A stretch of DNA of 64,000 bases from Prevotella communis (GCF_022024115.1 NZ_CP091792.1:310001-374000); one strand, 5' to 3'; shown: positions 44,155-51,151, counted from the stretch's first letter. The notes: generated from the sequence alone by a model not told the origin. Numbers and translations are program-made.

Positions 44155-45195
44155 TTATCTATCACCGGATTTTAGCAATCCAATCAGTTTTGAACGCCCT
44201 TCCAGTACCTGCTTTTTAAAGAGAGGATAATCCTCGTAGGCATACAAGATTGTCTGATCCTCCTGATGATTCAGGAACTTCTTTAGGATGGACTTTGAAG
44301 CTTCGTCATCACCAAGTAATGTATAGCAGGTGGCCTGACTCAAGGTCTGGGGCGCATCGTCAGAATTCTTTTTATATTCATCGATTGCCTTTTGCAACAA
44401 TACTGAGTACCTGTCCATATCATTCTGCAGGTAAGCACCAAATGCTTCGTACTCCAAACGTCTACCATCATCTTCTGGCAATAGTCCCATTGCCAGTCCC
44501 TGGTTATAATAGGCATCTCTTACCTTTCCTATACCTGCCAACAAGTTGACCTTTTGCTGATAAAGCATGAAAAGAACGTTTGTGTCTTTTTCCATACAAA
44601 TCATACTATCACACTTCGCAATGTCTTTCAATGCAGCTATCGAATCTTCTGCAGACAGACAAGCCTCTACATTTCCTTCTGTCACCATACAAGAATCCAC
44701 CTGACGTTCACCTTTGTTCACATCGGCATTCTTGCAACTTGTGAAGATACTAGTTATCATTAATATCCCCATCAAATGGGTAATCATACAACTCTTTTTC
44801 ATTTCAGGCTTCTGTATTTTGGGGTTTTCGTCTATCTTTACGAGTTCTTCATTCCACGCAGATTCAAACTCTTCTTGGCTAATGAACTCTGAATGCATCT
44901 GCTCGATAAAATCACCAATCCCCATATTTGTGTCAGCCCAAAAGCCATAGTTCCTGTCATTTGGAGTTTTAACGACAACTCTCCCTAATACGTCTCGACC
45001 TATTTCTCGACAAACCCCATCGTTTTCATATGTCTCATCATATTCTATATACCATGTTTCTACATAATGGTAAGACTCCTCAAAATCCGGATTAGCTTTG
45101 GGAATTACAATCTCGACCAATTTTATAAGTATTTTTTCGAGAAAAGAATACTTTGGAATTGGACCAAGGTCATATTTAAACCTTAAATACTTCAT
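44155..45195 (-). CDS. Apparent fusion: DUF6881/immunity-like domain plus TPR lipoprotein
   Basis: A 346-residue frame with two unlike halves. Residues 1-125 are hydrophilic (YHYVETWYIEYDE, REIGRDVLGRVVVKTPNDRNY then GFW, ISQEEFESAWNEEL) and resemble small DUF6881/Imm-type proteins. At residue 132 a complete lipoprotein signal begins (MKKSCMITHLMGILMITSI, then FTSC; lipid-site Cys about 154), leading into a TPR-like helical region. A membrane signal in mid-protein is odd: either translation also starts at 44802, or two genes were fused by loss of a stop. Overlaps the upstream barstar-like gene by 4 bp and converges on recO. Family assignment is tentative. Confidence 0.5.
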   Translation of the reverse strand: MKYLRFKYDLGPIPKYSFLEKILIKLVEIVIPKANPDFEESYHYVETWYIEYDETYENDGVCREIGRDVLGRVVVKTPNDRNYGFWADTNMGIGDFIEQMHSEFISQEEFESAWNEELVKIDENPKIQKPEMKKSCMITHLMGILMITSIFTSCKNADVNKGERQVDSCMVTEGNVEACLSAEDSIAALKDIAKCDSMICMEKDTNVLFMLYQQKVNLLAGIGKVRDAYYNQGLAMGLLPEDDGRRLEYEAFGAYLQNDMDRYSVLLQKAIDEYKKNSDDAPQTLSQATCYTLLGDDEASKSILKKFLNHQEDQTILYAYEDYPLFKKQVLEGRSKLIGLLKSGDR

Positions 45196-46010
45196 ATTTC
45201 CATAAGAGAATAATCGTTGTCTTTAAAAACAAAAAGGGTATGCATGCTGTGCATTCTACATTCAGCAATTACCTTTCTGTACATAGATAAATCCGATTTA
45301 GGAAGCTCACTTATGCCATCATGCGCAATGATTACTTGTCTCCAATTGCTAAGCCAAAACGGATCCTCCAGTAACTTAGGCATGACATCCCAATTACATG
45401 TGATATGCGAAGGAATACGTAGCGATGACTTCAATGCTTCTAGCAGTTCGTCTTTATTCCTCACATATGGAATTCTTGCCATAAAGACATCTTCTTCCTG
45501 GTTCCTTATGCTATCCGACGATCTATATACGTTGACATTCTTCGTCATATCCACTAATTCCAATGATACTGTTGCATCCAGAATATTCAGATTGATATAT
45601 TCATTGTCATCACTCATGGCATAAAGAAACAAATTATTCCCTTCTTGTTTCATTTCAAGAATTAGCGCCAGTTCAGGCATGACAGACGAATTCTCCAACA
45701 CAAAATACTCGTCTTCTGGCTCCAGCGAATATTGTATCGAAGTCCAATCCTTTATTACCAAACTGCAAGGATTCAAGACGTCCTTCTGAAGATTATCATC
45801 ATAATAATAATCAAAAGAAAAAATCATCATTCTCCTTTGGATGTCAAAGGAAAAATGAGTCGTATAATTATCGTCAAATGAGTTATACATATTATCCAGA
45901 GAGCAGCGGGACATGTCTTTGATTTCTCCCACCATACGACATGATAAGATGGATGAGCATTCGACTTCGTTTTTCAATCTATCCTCGGCATGGTGATTAA
46001 TCCGTTGCAT
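45192..46010 (-). CDS. Protein with C-terminal barstar-like domain (putative immunity protein)
   Basis: A 272-residue protein. The first ~170 residues are beta-rich and unrecognised; residues about 183-265 read like the barstar (ribonuclease inhibitor) fold: NKDELLEALKSSLRIPSHIT, CNWDVMPKLLEDPFWLSNWR, QVIIAHDGISEL, YRKVIAECR. The NWD plus following acidic helix is the barnase-binding face in the family. No toxin gene is visible, so it looks like an orphan immunity gene. The ATG lies 4 bases after the -7 box; ATGs at codons 26 or 33 are alternatives. It borders the repeat island. Confidence 0.6.
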   Translation of the reverse strand: MQRINHHAEDRLKNEVECSSILSCRMVGEIKDMSRCSLDNMYNSFDDNYTTHFSFDIQRRMMIFSFDYYYDDNLQKDVLNPCSLVIKDWTSIQYSLEPEDEYFVLENSSVMPELALILEMKQEGNNLFLYAMSDDNEYINLNILDATVSLELVDMTKNVNVYRSSDSIRNQEEDVFMARIPYVRNKDELLEALKSSLRIPSHITCNWDVMPKLLEDPFWLSNWRQVIIAHDGISELPKSDLSMYRKVIAECRMHSMHTLFVFKDNDYSLMEI

Positions 46011-46014
46011 AGTG

Positions 46015-46022
46015 CAAAGATA
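46015..46022 (-). promoter_or_regulatory. -7 box of the immunity-like genes
   Basis: TATCTTTG then CACT and ATG: 4 bases between box and start codon, implying a leaderless mRNA or a later start. Confidence 0.6.
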
Positions 46023-46075
46023 GGTAAATCATTTTTGTCGTGCAAATATTACTGAGACTTTTTTCTATAGGAACC

Positions 46076-46207
46076 GTAACTCAATGAGTTAGGGGTAGCG
46101 TTTCAATGAGTTCGTGGTCGTAACTCTATGGTTTTCGGTTGCCAAGTCATAGGTTTACGATGTCTTAGTCCATGAAATAGGATGCCTTAACCTGTAGTTT
46201 TTGATTG
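46076..46207 (+). repeat. Six tandem units of exactly 22 bp (degenerate)
   Basis: Units begin at 46076, 46098, 46120, 46142, 46164, 46186. Unit openings are GTAACTCAATGAGTT, GCGTTTCAATGAGTT, GTAACTCTATGGTTT, CCAAGTCATAGGTTT, CTTAGTCCATGAAAT, CTTAACCTGTAGTTT. C at unit position 7 and T at position 15 are invariant. No spacer, so not CRISPR. Non-coding. Confidence 0.7.
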
Positions 46208-46247
46208 AACGTGAAATTTCGTGCGAAATTGGCATTTTACAAAAAAG

Positions 46248-46339
46248 CCTCACACCCTCACATTTCTCTGAAAAGTCCAGTGTATATGGGGGTTGAGGCT
46301 AGTGACCCTTTTGAGAAAAGGGTCACGCGAAGGGTCACA
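46248..46339 (+). repeat. Outer inverted repeat, left copy (A)
   Basis: About 92 bp matching the reverse complement of 50984-51077 with some mismatches and small gaps. Contains CACACCCTCACATTT, TCTCTGAAAA, AGTGTATATG, a hairpin GACCCTTTT-GAG-AAAAGGGTC, and GGGTCAC twice at 12-bp spacing. Confidence 0.8.
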
Positions 46340-46384
46340 TGGAGATACAAGCTGTTTTACGAATAATTGACGTTTCCTGATTTG

Positions 46385-46518
46385 GGTTGACTGTCAGTAT
46401 GCCTAAACCCTAAGATTGGTTGACTCGGTTAAACATTAAAACTTATATAGGTTGACTCTCACCTTTTAACCCTGCAATAGGTTGACGGTTGTTGTCATAG
46501 CCCTAATCTTAGTTGACT
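46385..46518 (+). repeat. Five GTTGACT motifs at about 31-bp spacing beside the IS3 end
   Basis: GGTTGACT at 46385, 46418 and 46450, GGTTGACG at 46480 and AGTTGACT at 46511 (spacings 33, 32, 30, 31). Between them are A+CCCTAA-like stretches. The last motif coincides with the left end of the IS3-type element, whose right end also begins with GTTGACT. Confidence 0.75.
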
Positions 46519-46539
46519 GGATGCAAAAGTAAACATATT

Positions 46540-47394
46540 CTAGGGATTATGCAAGAGAAAAGTAGTATTTTCTCTTGCATTCCCTATAAATGTCATTTTT
46601 TGCCTTTCCTTGATGTGCATTTCCCTGTAGCTTGTCCAGTGCTTCTTCAGCTCCCCAGTACAAGCAGCAGCTTCCTTAGGAGTCATCATGTCAATGCTCA
46701 TATGTGGTCGTTCCTCGTTGTAGAAGACGACAGCTGGATCTACGGCTTCTATGACTTCTGCAAGAGATGTAAATCGCATGCCTTTCAACAGCTCGTTCTT
46801 CATTGTGTTGTTGATTCTTTCAGCCTGAGGGTTCTCCTTTGGGTTTCCGTCCTCTGTCATGCTGATACGAATGCCATGTTTCTGCAAAAGTTCTACGTAA
46901 CGGGCACTTGCATACTGTACGCCTCTGTCAGAATGGTGAATTAGCGTAAGTGTCTCCTTATCTATATTCTCTATACGCTCCAAGGCCATCAGGAGGGCAC
47001 GCAGGGGATATTCCGTGTCCAATGTCGGCCCTATCGCCCAGCCTACAATCTCCTCTGTATACGCATCCAGTATCATGGACAGGTAGCAGAAGCTGTAACG
47101 GGTCTCATCCAGCCAGATTGGGATATAGGTAATGTCGCTTACCCATAGCTGGTTGGGGGCAGTCGGAATCAGGTCCTTAATGAGGTTTGGATAGAGAGGT
47201 AGGCCATGCGTAGAATCCGTAGTACGTGGTTTGCGCAAACGCTGCTTGAGCTTCAGACCGTATCTGTCTATTAGGGCTTCAAAGCGGTCACGCCCCATTG
47301 GTTTGTTGCCTGTGAATTCGCGCTTGTACATGCGCCACAGCTTTACGCCACCAAGACCAGGATCCTTTTTGCGTATCTCAAGAATATATGCCAA
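46540..47394 (-). CDS. IS3-type transposase OrfB (DDE catalytic part)
   Basis: The catalytic integrase-core part of the transposase. DDE residues: Asp in LWVSDITYIPIW, Asp in LIHHSDRGVQYAS, Glu in NPKENPQAERINNTMKNE. The first codon given is a TTG; the frame is open upstream to the A7 run at 47553-47547 and reads KDKYPIETQCRLLGVSKQAY, the usual N-terminus of OrfB. So the real product is most likely an OrfA-OrfB fusion made by -1 frameshifting, covering 46540-47924. No inactivating change seen. Confidence 0.9.
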   Translation of the reverse strand: MAYILEIRKKDPGLGGVKLWRMYKREFTGNKPMGRDRFEALIDRYGLKLKQRLRKPRTTDSTHGLPLYPNLIKDLIPTAPNQLWVSDITYIPIWLDETRYSFCYLSMILDAYTEEIVGWAIGPTLDTEYPLRALLMALERIENIDKETLTLIHHSDRGVQYASARYVELLQKHGIRISMTEDGNPKENPQAERINNTMKNELLKGMRFTSLAEVIEAVDPAVVFYNEERPHMSIDMMTPKEAAACTGELKKHWTSYREMHIKERQKMTFIGNARENTTFLLHNP

Positions 47395-47528
47395 GGCAAA
47401 CTCCTCCTGAGCAATTCTCCTCAGCAGTACGTCCTCGTCTCTCTGGAAATAAGCCTGCTTTGATACACCAAGCAGTCTGCACTGGGTTTCTATAGGATAT
47501 TTGTCCTTGTCCCGTGCATGCAGGTTCG

Positions 47529-47924
47529 TTACTGCTTGGTGCCAGCTTTTTTTCGGATGGAGATGTTAAACTGCTTCTCGGCTACATTTATCATCTCATC
47601 ATAAAGATCGGCACGCATAGACGCTTCACGAAGAGCCTTCCGCAAACGGGCCACCTCTGACTGCAAGGACTGCTTGTCGTTTGGCAATGGCGATTGGATA
47701 GAGTCCTCAATCGCTTTCTGCTTACGTTTTTCTTCTGCCATTTTCATGCGTTTACTCTTGTATTCCGGGTTTTCGGCTACAAAGTTACGAATCCATTTCG
47801 AAATAGTGTGATCTGACAAGGGAATTATTTTCTCAATTCTTTTTCTTCCCATGTGGTGGTCACGATAGAGGGAGATTACTTTGTCATAATACAACCTCTG
47901 ATTTTCTGTTCGATAATTCTTCAT
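47529..47924 (-). CDS. IS3-type transposase OrfA (HTH part) with -1 frameshift site
   Basis: A 131-residue protein with an HTH (GRKRIEKIIPLSDHTISKWI then RNF) and a C-terminal leucine-zipper-like helix (LQSEVARLRKALREASMRAD). It binds the IS ends. Near its 3' end a run of seven A followed by G (47553 to 47546, minus strand) is a classic slippery site; the -1 frame continues without a stop into OrfB. Confidence 0.88.
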   Translation of the reverse strand: MKNYRTENQRLYYDKVISLYRDHHMGRKRIEKIIPLSDHTISKWIRNFVAENPEYKSKRMKMAEEKRKQKAIEDSIQSPLPNDKQSLQSEVARLRKALREASMRADLYDEMINVAEKQFNISIRKKAGTKQ

Positions 47925-48003
47925 CTTGTTGACTTTTTATGAGTCAACTTTTTCCAGGGTAAGACAAATAGTTGTAAGATAGTCAGTCAGCCAGTACGTA
48001 GGG

Positions 48004-48179
48004 GACGTACTCAGAGTACGAGGACGACGTAATCGGAGTACGCTAACGACGTATTTTTTATTTCCTAACTAGCCAGTAAAATTTCTCTAGTTAGCCAGTA
48101 ATATTTTCCTAGTTAAAGAGTAGAGAAACGACGAGTTGCTGATAGAGAAACGACGAGTTGCTCATCGAGACTCCACCTT
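48004..48179 (+). repeat. Eight consecutive 22-bp units (degenerate)
   Basis: Units start every 22 bp from 48004. Neighbours share halves: 1-3 open GACGTA; 2-3 end CTAAC; 4-5 open TAGCCAGTA; 6-7 end GAGAAACGACGAG; 7-8 open TTGCT. The similarity shifts along the array. Same 22-bp period as 46076-46207 but different unit sequence. The rest of 47949-48251 holds nothing I recognise. Confidence 0.65.
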
Positions 48180-48251
48180 TTAGCATAAAAACTTCGGCAA
48201 CCGCGATAAATACTGTGTTTGCGCTGGGGTGGGGTGTTGCTCCAAGACTCC

Positions 48252-48295
48252 CCCTAACACCCCACCCAACACTCCCCCAAACACCCCACCCAGAT
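48252..48295 (+). repeat. Left arm of a 12-bp-periodic inverted repeat
   Basis: CCCTAACACCCC, ACCCAACACTCC, CCCAAACACCCC, ACCCAGAT. Its 20 bp at 48265-48284 are the exact reverse complement of 50881-50900. The last 8 bases are the IS66 target duplication. Confidence 0.75.
48288..48295 (+). repeat. IS66 target-site duplication, left copy
   Basis: ACCCAGAT immediately before the IS66 left inverted repeat; identical to 50823-50830. Eight bases is the expected length for IS66. Confidence 0.9.
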
Positions 48296-48341
48296 GTAAG
48301 CGTATCCGCTTTGACGTCTTGACTCGTATCCCAAAAGTCGG

Positions 48342-48349
48342 TACCTTTG
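48342..48349 (+). promoter_or_regulatory. IS66 tnpA promoter (-7 box)
   Basis: TACCTTTG 21 bases inside the left inverted repeat, 27 bp before ATG 48377. Confidence 0.65.
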
Positions 48350-48376
48350 CATATTCATTTTAACAGATATGCAAAT

Positions 48377-48796
48377 ATGGAATTACAGACAGCCGATGCC
48401 CGTCATGAGAAGACCTGGCATCAATTTCTTTCAGAATTAGAGAAGCAGCCTCGCTTGCGCCTTGCAGCATATCTTCGTTCTGTCCACGTAAAGCAACGAT
48501 GTTTCGAGAAGTGGCTTTACGGTCGTGGCTACAGTGTGCACGATGCGAAGAGCCGCGTTCTCAAGTTTCGTAATGAGTCAGACACGTTGGATCCATCTAT
48601 GTCGTCAGCACCATCGATTCTTCCAGTCCGTCTGGCATCTGAACCAGATGTTCCCATCCGTCCTTGTGACCTTCTTACGGGTATCAGCCTGACACTTCCT
48701 GACGGGACGATGATCAATATTCGTCGCGGAAGTGCCGATGCAGTCGTTTCATTCCTTAAACTTTATTCCGGGGAGGGCGTGCCATGTTCGGATTAG
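48377..48796 (+). CDS. tnpA: IS66 accessory protein TnpA-like
   Basis: A 139-residue protein starting at ATG 48377 (MELQTADARHEKTWHQFLSE); the upstream TTG at 48347 overlaps the promoter. The N-terminal half looks like a small DNA-binding helix set (CFEKWLYGRGYSVHDAKSRV); the C-terminal GISLTLPDGTMINIRRGSAD resembles the end of IS66 Orf1 proteins. Overlaps tnpB by 13 bp. Confidence 0.75.
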   Translation: MELQTADARHEKTWHQFLSELEKQPRLRLAAYLRSVHVKQRCFEKWLYGRGYSVHDAKSRVLKFRNESDTLDPSMSSAPSILPVRLASEPDVPIRPCDLLTGISLTLPDGTMINIRRGSADAVVSFLKLYSGEGVPCSD

Positions 48797-49167
48797 AGGA
48801 AAGCAGACAGTATTATGTGTGCCAGCGCTATGTGCGGATGAACATGGGCATCAACGGATTGTCAAAAATTGTAAGTAATGAACTGAGACGCCCGCTCTTG
48901 AACGGCGATGTTTTTATCTTCTTTGGCAAGAACCGCCAGATGGTGAAGCTGCTTTGCTGGGATGGTGACGGTTTCCTGCTTTATCAGAAGCGATTAGAGA
49001 AAGGGACTTTTGAGCTACCCCGTTTCAGGCCTGACCAGAAGGCCGTAGAGATGTCCTACAGGACACTTTCTGCCATTATGCGGGGCGTGAGCCTCCGAAG
49101 CGTCAGATATCGCAGGAGACTGAGAATTGACAACTTTGCGGTTTCGCAAATAGCTGACTATCAGTAA
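48784..49167 (+). CDS. tnpB: IS66 accessory protein TnpB
   Basis: A 127-residue IS66 Orf2-like protein: GINGLSKIVSNELRRPLLNG, DVFIFFGKNRQMVKLLCWDG, GFLLYQKRLEKGTFELP. These are the family's hallmark lines. It is needed for IS66 transposition in addition to TnpC, by an unknown role. Confidence 0.9.
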   Translation: MFGLEESRQYYVCQRYVRMNMGINGLSKIVSNELRRPLLNGDVFIFFGKNRQMVKLLCWDGDGFLLYQKRLEKGTFELPRFRPDQKAVEMSYRTLSAIMRGVSLRSVRYRRRLRIDNFAVSQIADYQ

Positions 49168-49220
49168 AATAAACAAAAAAAATAGTATGTTTTTTCTTTG
49201 GTAATCTCGTTCCTTTTTTG

Positions 49221-49228
49221 TACCTTTG
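49221..49228 (+). promoter_or_regulatory. -7 box before tnpC
   Basis: TACCTTTG then TAAT and ATG 49233, again only 4 bases between box and start codon. Confidence 0.5.
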
Positions 49229-49232
49229 TAAT

Positions 49233-50792
49233 ATGAAAAAGGACGAGATTATCAGTATGCTCCAGCAGCAGAATGCCTTCCTGCAGCAACAGCTTAGGGA
49301 GGCAAATGACCGTCTTGAAGAAGCCAACCGTAAGGTGGATGAGCTTTTCAAGAAGGTGTCATCGCTGGAGGAACTGCTCATCCGGAAGAATCAGGAGGAG
49401 AAGAAACAGCGTAATGTCATCAAGGGACTGACGAAGATACAGCAGAACAAATCGGAGAGACAGACTCCGTCCGTGTCGGCATCAAGTACCACTTCTCCAG
49501 ACTCAAACAGTCAGCAGTCTGATTCCGCCCCGAAGCCGAGGGCAAGGACCAACTATGGAGCTAGACGCAAGGATCACTATGAGGTGGAGGTCGAGGAGGA
49601 GGACGTCTATCCTACAGATTCATGCTTCGATGAGATGAAAGCACGTCTGATAGATACTCACGACGTGGTACGCTACATCCTTGTACCCATGCGCTTCATC
49701 AAGAAGGTATATCACGTACGTATCTATACCCAGGACGGAGCCGTCATGGAGGGAAAGGCTCCTGTAGCTCCCCTGCTGGGCTCGAACTACGACGGTTCCT
49801 TCATCGCAGGCATCGCCCAGCTGCGCTACATCTACTCCATGCCTGTGGAGCGTATCGTCAAGTACTTTACGGAGAACGGTTTCGATATGGACAAGGGTAC
49901 TGCTCACGGACTGTTGCGCAAGACGGAAGGCGTCTTCGAGAACCTGTACAAGGCGATGGGGCTGGCAGTCAAGGAAGACGACTATCTGGCAGGCGACGAG
50001 ACTTATCATCGCGTACTTGTCAAGGTGCCTGGCGGAAAGGGCTCGAAGAAAGGATACATCTGGGTAGTGACAGCCATGCACACAGGACTGGTCTATTATT
50101 TTTATCACGACGGATCAAGAGGACAGGATGTCATCCTTAACTATATAGGCGACTATGGAGGAACCTTCCAGTCAGACGGATTCTATCCCTACAGGAAGAT
50201 GGCTGCAAAACTTACGAGACTCTCCTGCCTACAGCATGTGAAGAGGAAATTTCTCGACTGCGATGATGACGGTGAGGCACAGACTATAGTCAGGCTTATA
50301 AACGAGCTTTACCAAATGGAGCATCATCATAGGATTGAGACAGACGGCTGGACGGTAGAGAAAAACCTCCGCTGGAGACAGAAGTATGCCCCCAAGATAC
50401 TGAAAGAGATACGCAAGAGGCTTGACCGGATGGCGGCAGACCCTGAGATGCTGCCCAAGTCGGACAAGTATATTGCCGTGCACTATATGCTCAACGAATG
50501 GGAAGCCATCGGAAATATCTTCACCAGGGGAGACTATCATTTGGACAACAACCTCGTTGAGAGACTCAACAGGTACATATCGCTCTCAAGGAGAAACTCG
50601 CTCTTCTTCGGATCACACAAAGGAGCCCAGCGTGCTGCCATGTTTTATTCGCTGGCATGCTCTTGTAGACTCAACAAGATTAATTTCTTCGAGTACATCT
50701 CAGATGTCATCAACAGGGCAGCGCTGATGCAGCCAAACACCGATATCAGGGAATACAGAGCCCTGCTGCCAGACAAATGGAAAGACTTATAG
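49233..50792 (+). CDS. tnpC: IS66 transposase TnpC
   Basis: A 519-residue transposase. An N-terminal coiled coil (about 1-60, QQNAFLQQQLREANDRLEEA) and low-complexity linker are followed by the IS66 core: PVAPLLGSNYDGSFIAGIAQ, catalytic Asp in YLAGDETYHRVL, second Asp in TFQSDGFYPYR, and Glu in HLDNNLVERLNRY, then RRNSLFFGSHKGAQRAAMFY. Frame intact. Start at ATG 49233; the upstream frame to 49218 precedes the promoter. Confidence 0.93.
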   Translation: MKKDEIISMLQQQNAFLQQQLREANDRLEEANRKVDELFKKVSSLEELLIRKNQEEKKQRNVIKGLTKIQQNKSERQTPSVSASSTTSPDSNSQQSDSAPKPRARTNYGARRKDHYEVEVEEEDVYPTDSCFDEMKARLIDTHDVVRYILVPMRFIKKVYHVRIYTQDGAVMEGKAPVAPLLGSNYDGSFIAGIAQLRYIYSMPVERIVKYFTENGFDMDKGTAHGLLRKTEGVFENLYKAMGLAVKEDDYLAGDETYHRVLVKVPGGKGSKKGYIWVVTAMHTGLVYYFYHDGSRGQDVILNYIGDYGGTFQSDGFYPYRKMAAKLTRLSCLQHVKRKFLDCDDDGEAQTIVRLINELYQMEHHHRIETDGWTVEKNLRWRQKYAPKILKEIRKRLDRMAADPEMLPKSDKYIAVHYMLNEWEAIGNIFTRGDYHLDNNLVERLNRYISLSRRNSLFFGSHKGAQRAAMFYSLACSCRLNKINFFEYISDVINRAALMQPNTDIREYRALLPDKWKDL

Positions 50793-50822
50793 TCTGCAAG
50801 GCGTCAGAGCGGATACGCTTAC

Positions 50823-50830
50823 ACCCAGAT
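50823..50830 (+). repeat. IS66 target-site duplication, right copy
   Basis: ACCCAGAT directly after the right inverted repeat. Confidence 0.9.
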
Positions 50831-50867
50831 GGATTGCTCCTCAAGATGTCCTGAATAACGAGGGTGT

Positions 50868-50915
50868 AGTGTTGGGGTTAGTGTTTGGGGGAGTGTTGGG
50901 GTTACTGTTAGCACG
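50868..50915 (+). repeat. Right arm of the 12-bp-periodic inverted repeat
   Basis: AGTGTTGGGGTT, AGTGTTTGGGGG, AGTGTTGGGGTT, ACTGTTAGCACG. Positions 50881-50900 are the exact inverse of 48265-48284. The stretch 50831-51151 otherwise holds only repeat B and no gene. Confidence 0.75.
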
Positions 50916-50983
50916 ACACTAACCCCTCCGATCTCCCTTTGTATAAAGGCTTTTTCTGCGATTGGGTGGGGTGTGAGGGTTCG

Positions 50984-51077
50984 TGTGACCCTTCGTGTGA
51001 CCCTTTTCTCAAAAGGGTCATATGTCTCAGCCCGCATATACACTGGGTTTTTCAGAGAAAATGTGAGGGTGTGAGGG
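50984..51077 (-). repeat. Outer inverted repeat, right copy (B)
   Basis: Inverse of 46248-46339: GTGTGACCC twice at 12-bp spacing, hairpin GACCCTTTT-CTC-AAAAGGGTC, CATATACACT, TTTTTCAGAGAAAATGTGAG then GGTGTGAGG. Lies just before the ECF sigma gene. Confidence 0.8.
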
Positions 51078-51151
51078 TTGTGTCAAAGAAATCTTCAAAA
51101 AAAGTTATTTCTTTGTTTAATATCTGCCATCTTTTTCGTTATATAAATAGA

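Larger units (their letters stand above)
46512..47948 (-). mobile_element. IS3-family insertion sequence, apparently intact
   Basis: About 1.44 kb. Ends are imperfect inverted repeats: GTTGACTGGATGCAAAAGT (left) and GTTGACTCATAAAAAGT read inward from 47948. The right end also carries GTTGACT-TTTTATG-AGTCAAC (47928-47948). Encodes OrfA and OrfB joined by a -1 frameshift signal. No target duplication found; the left boundary could instead be the first GTTGACT motif at 46385. Confidence 0.8.
48296..50822 (+). mobile_element. IS66-family insertion sequence, intact
   Basis: 2527 bp bounded by 26-bp inverted repeats, 48296-48321 and 50797-50822, matching at 24 of 26 positions (start GTAAGCGTATCCGCT). 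It carries tnpA, tnpB and tnpC in order and is flanked by a perfect 8-bp duplication, so the insertion is recent enough to be undecayed. Confidence 0.93.

Noticed and set aside
46076-48179. Possible CRISPR arrays
   Set aside because: The 22-bp units follow each other without spacers and are degenerate; no cas gene in the window.
50939-51151. N-terminal extension of the ECF sigma factor
   Set aside because: The 71 extra residues are encoded by inverted repeat B and have no sigma-factor features; ATG 51152 starts a normal-length protein.
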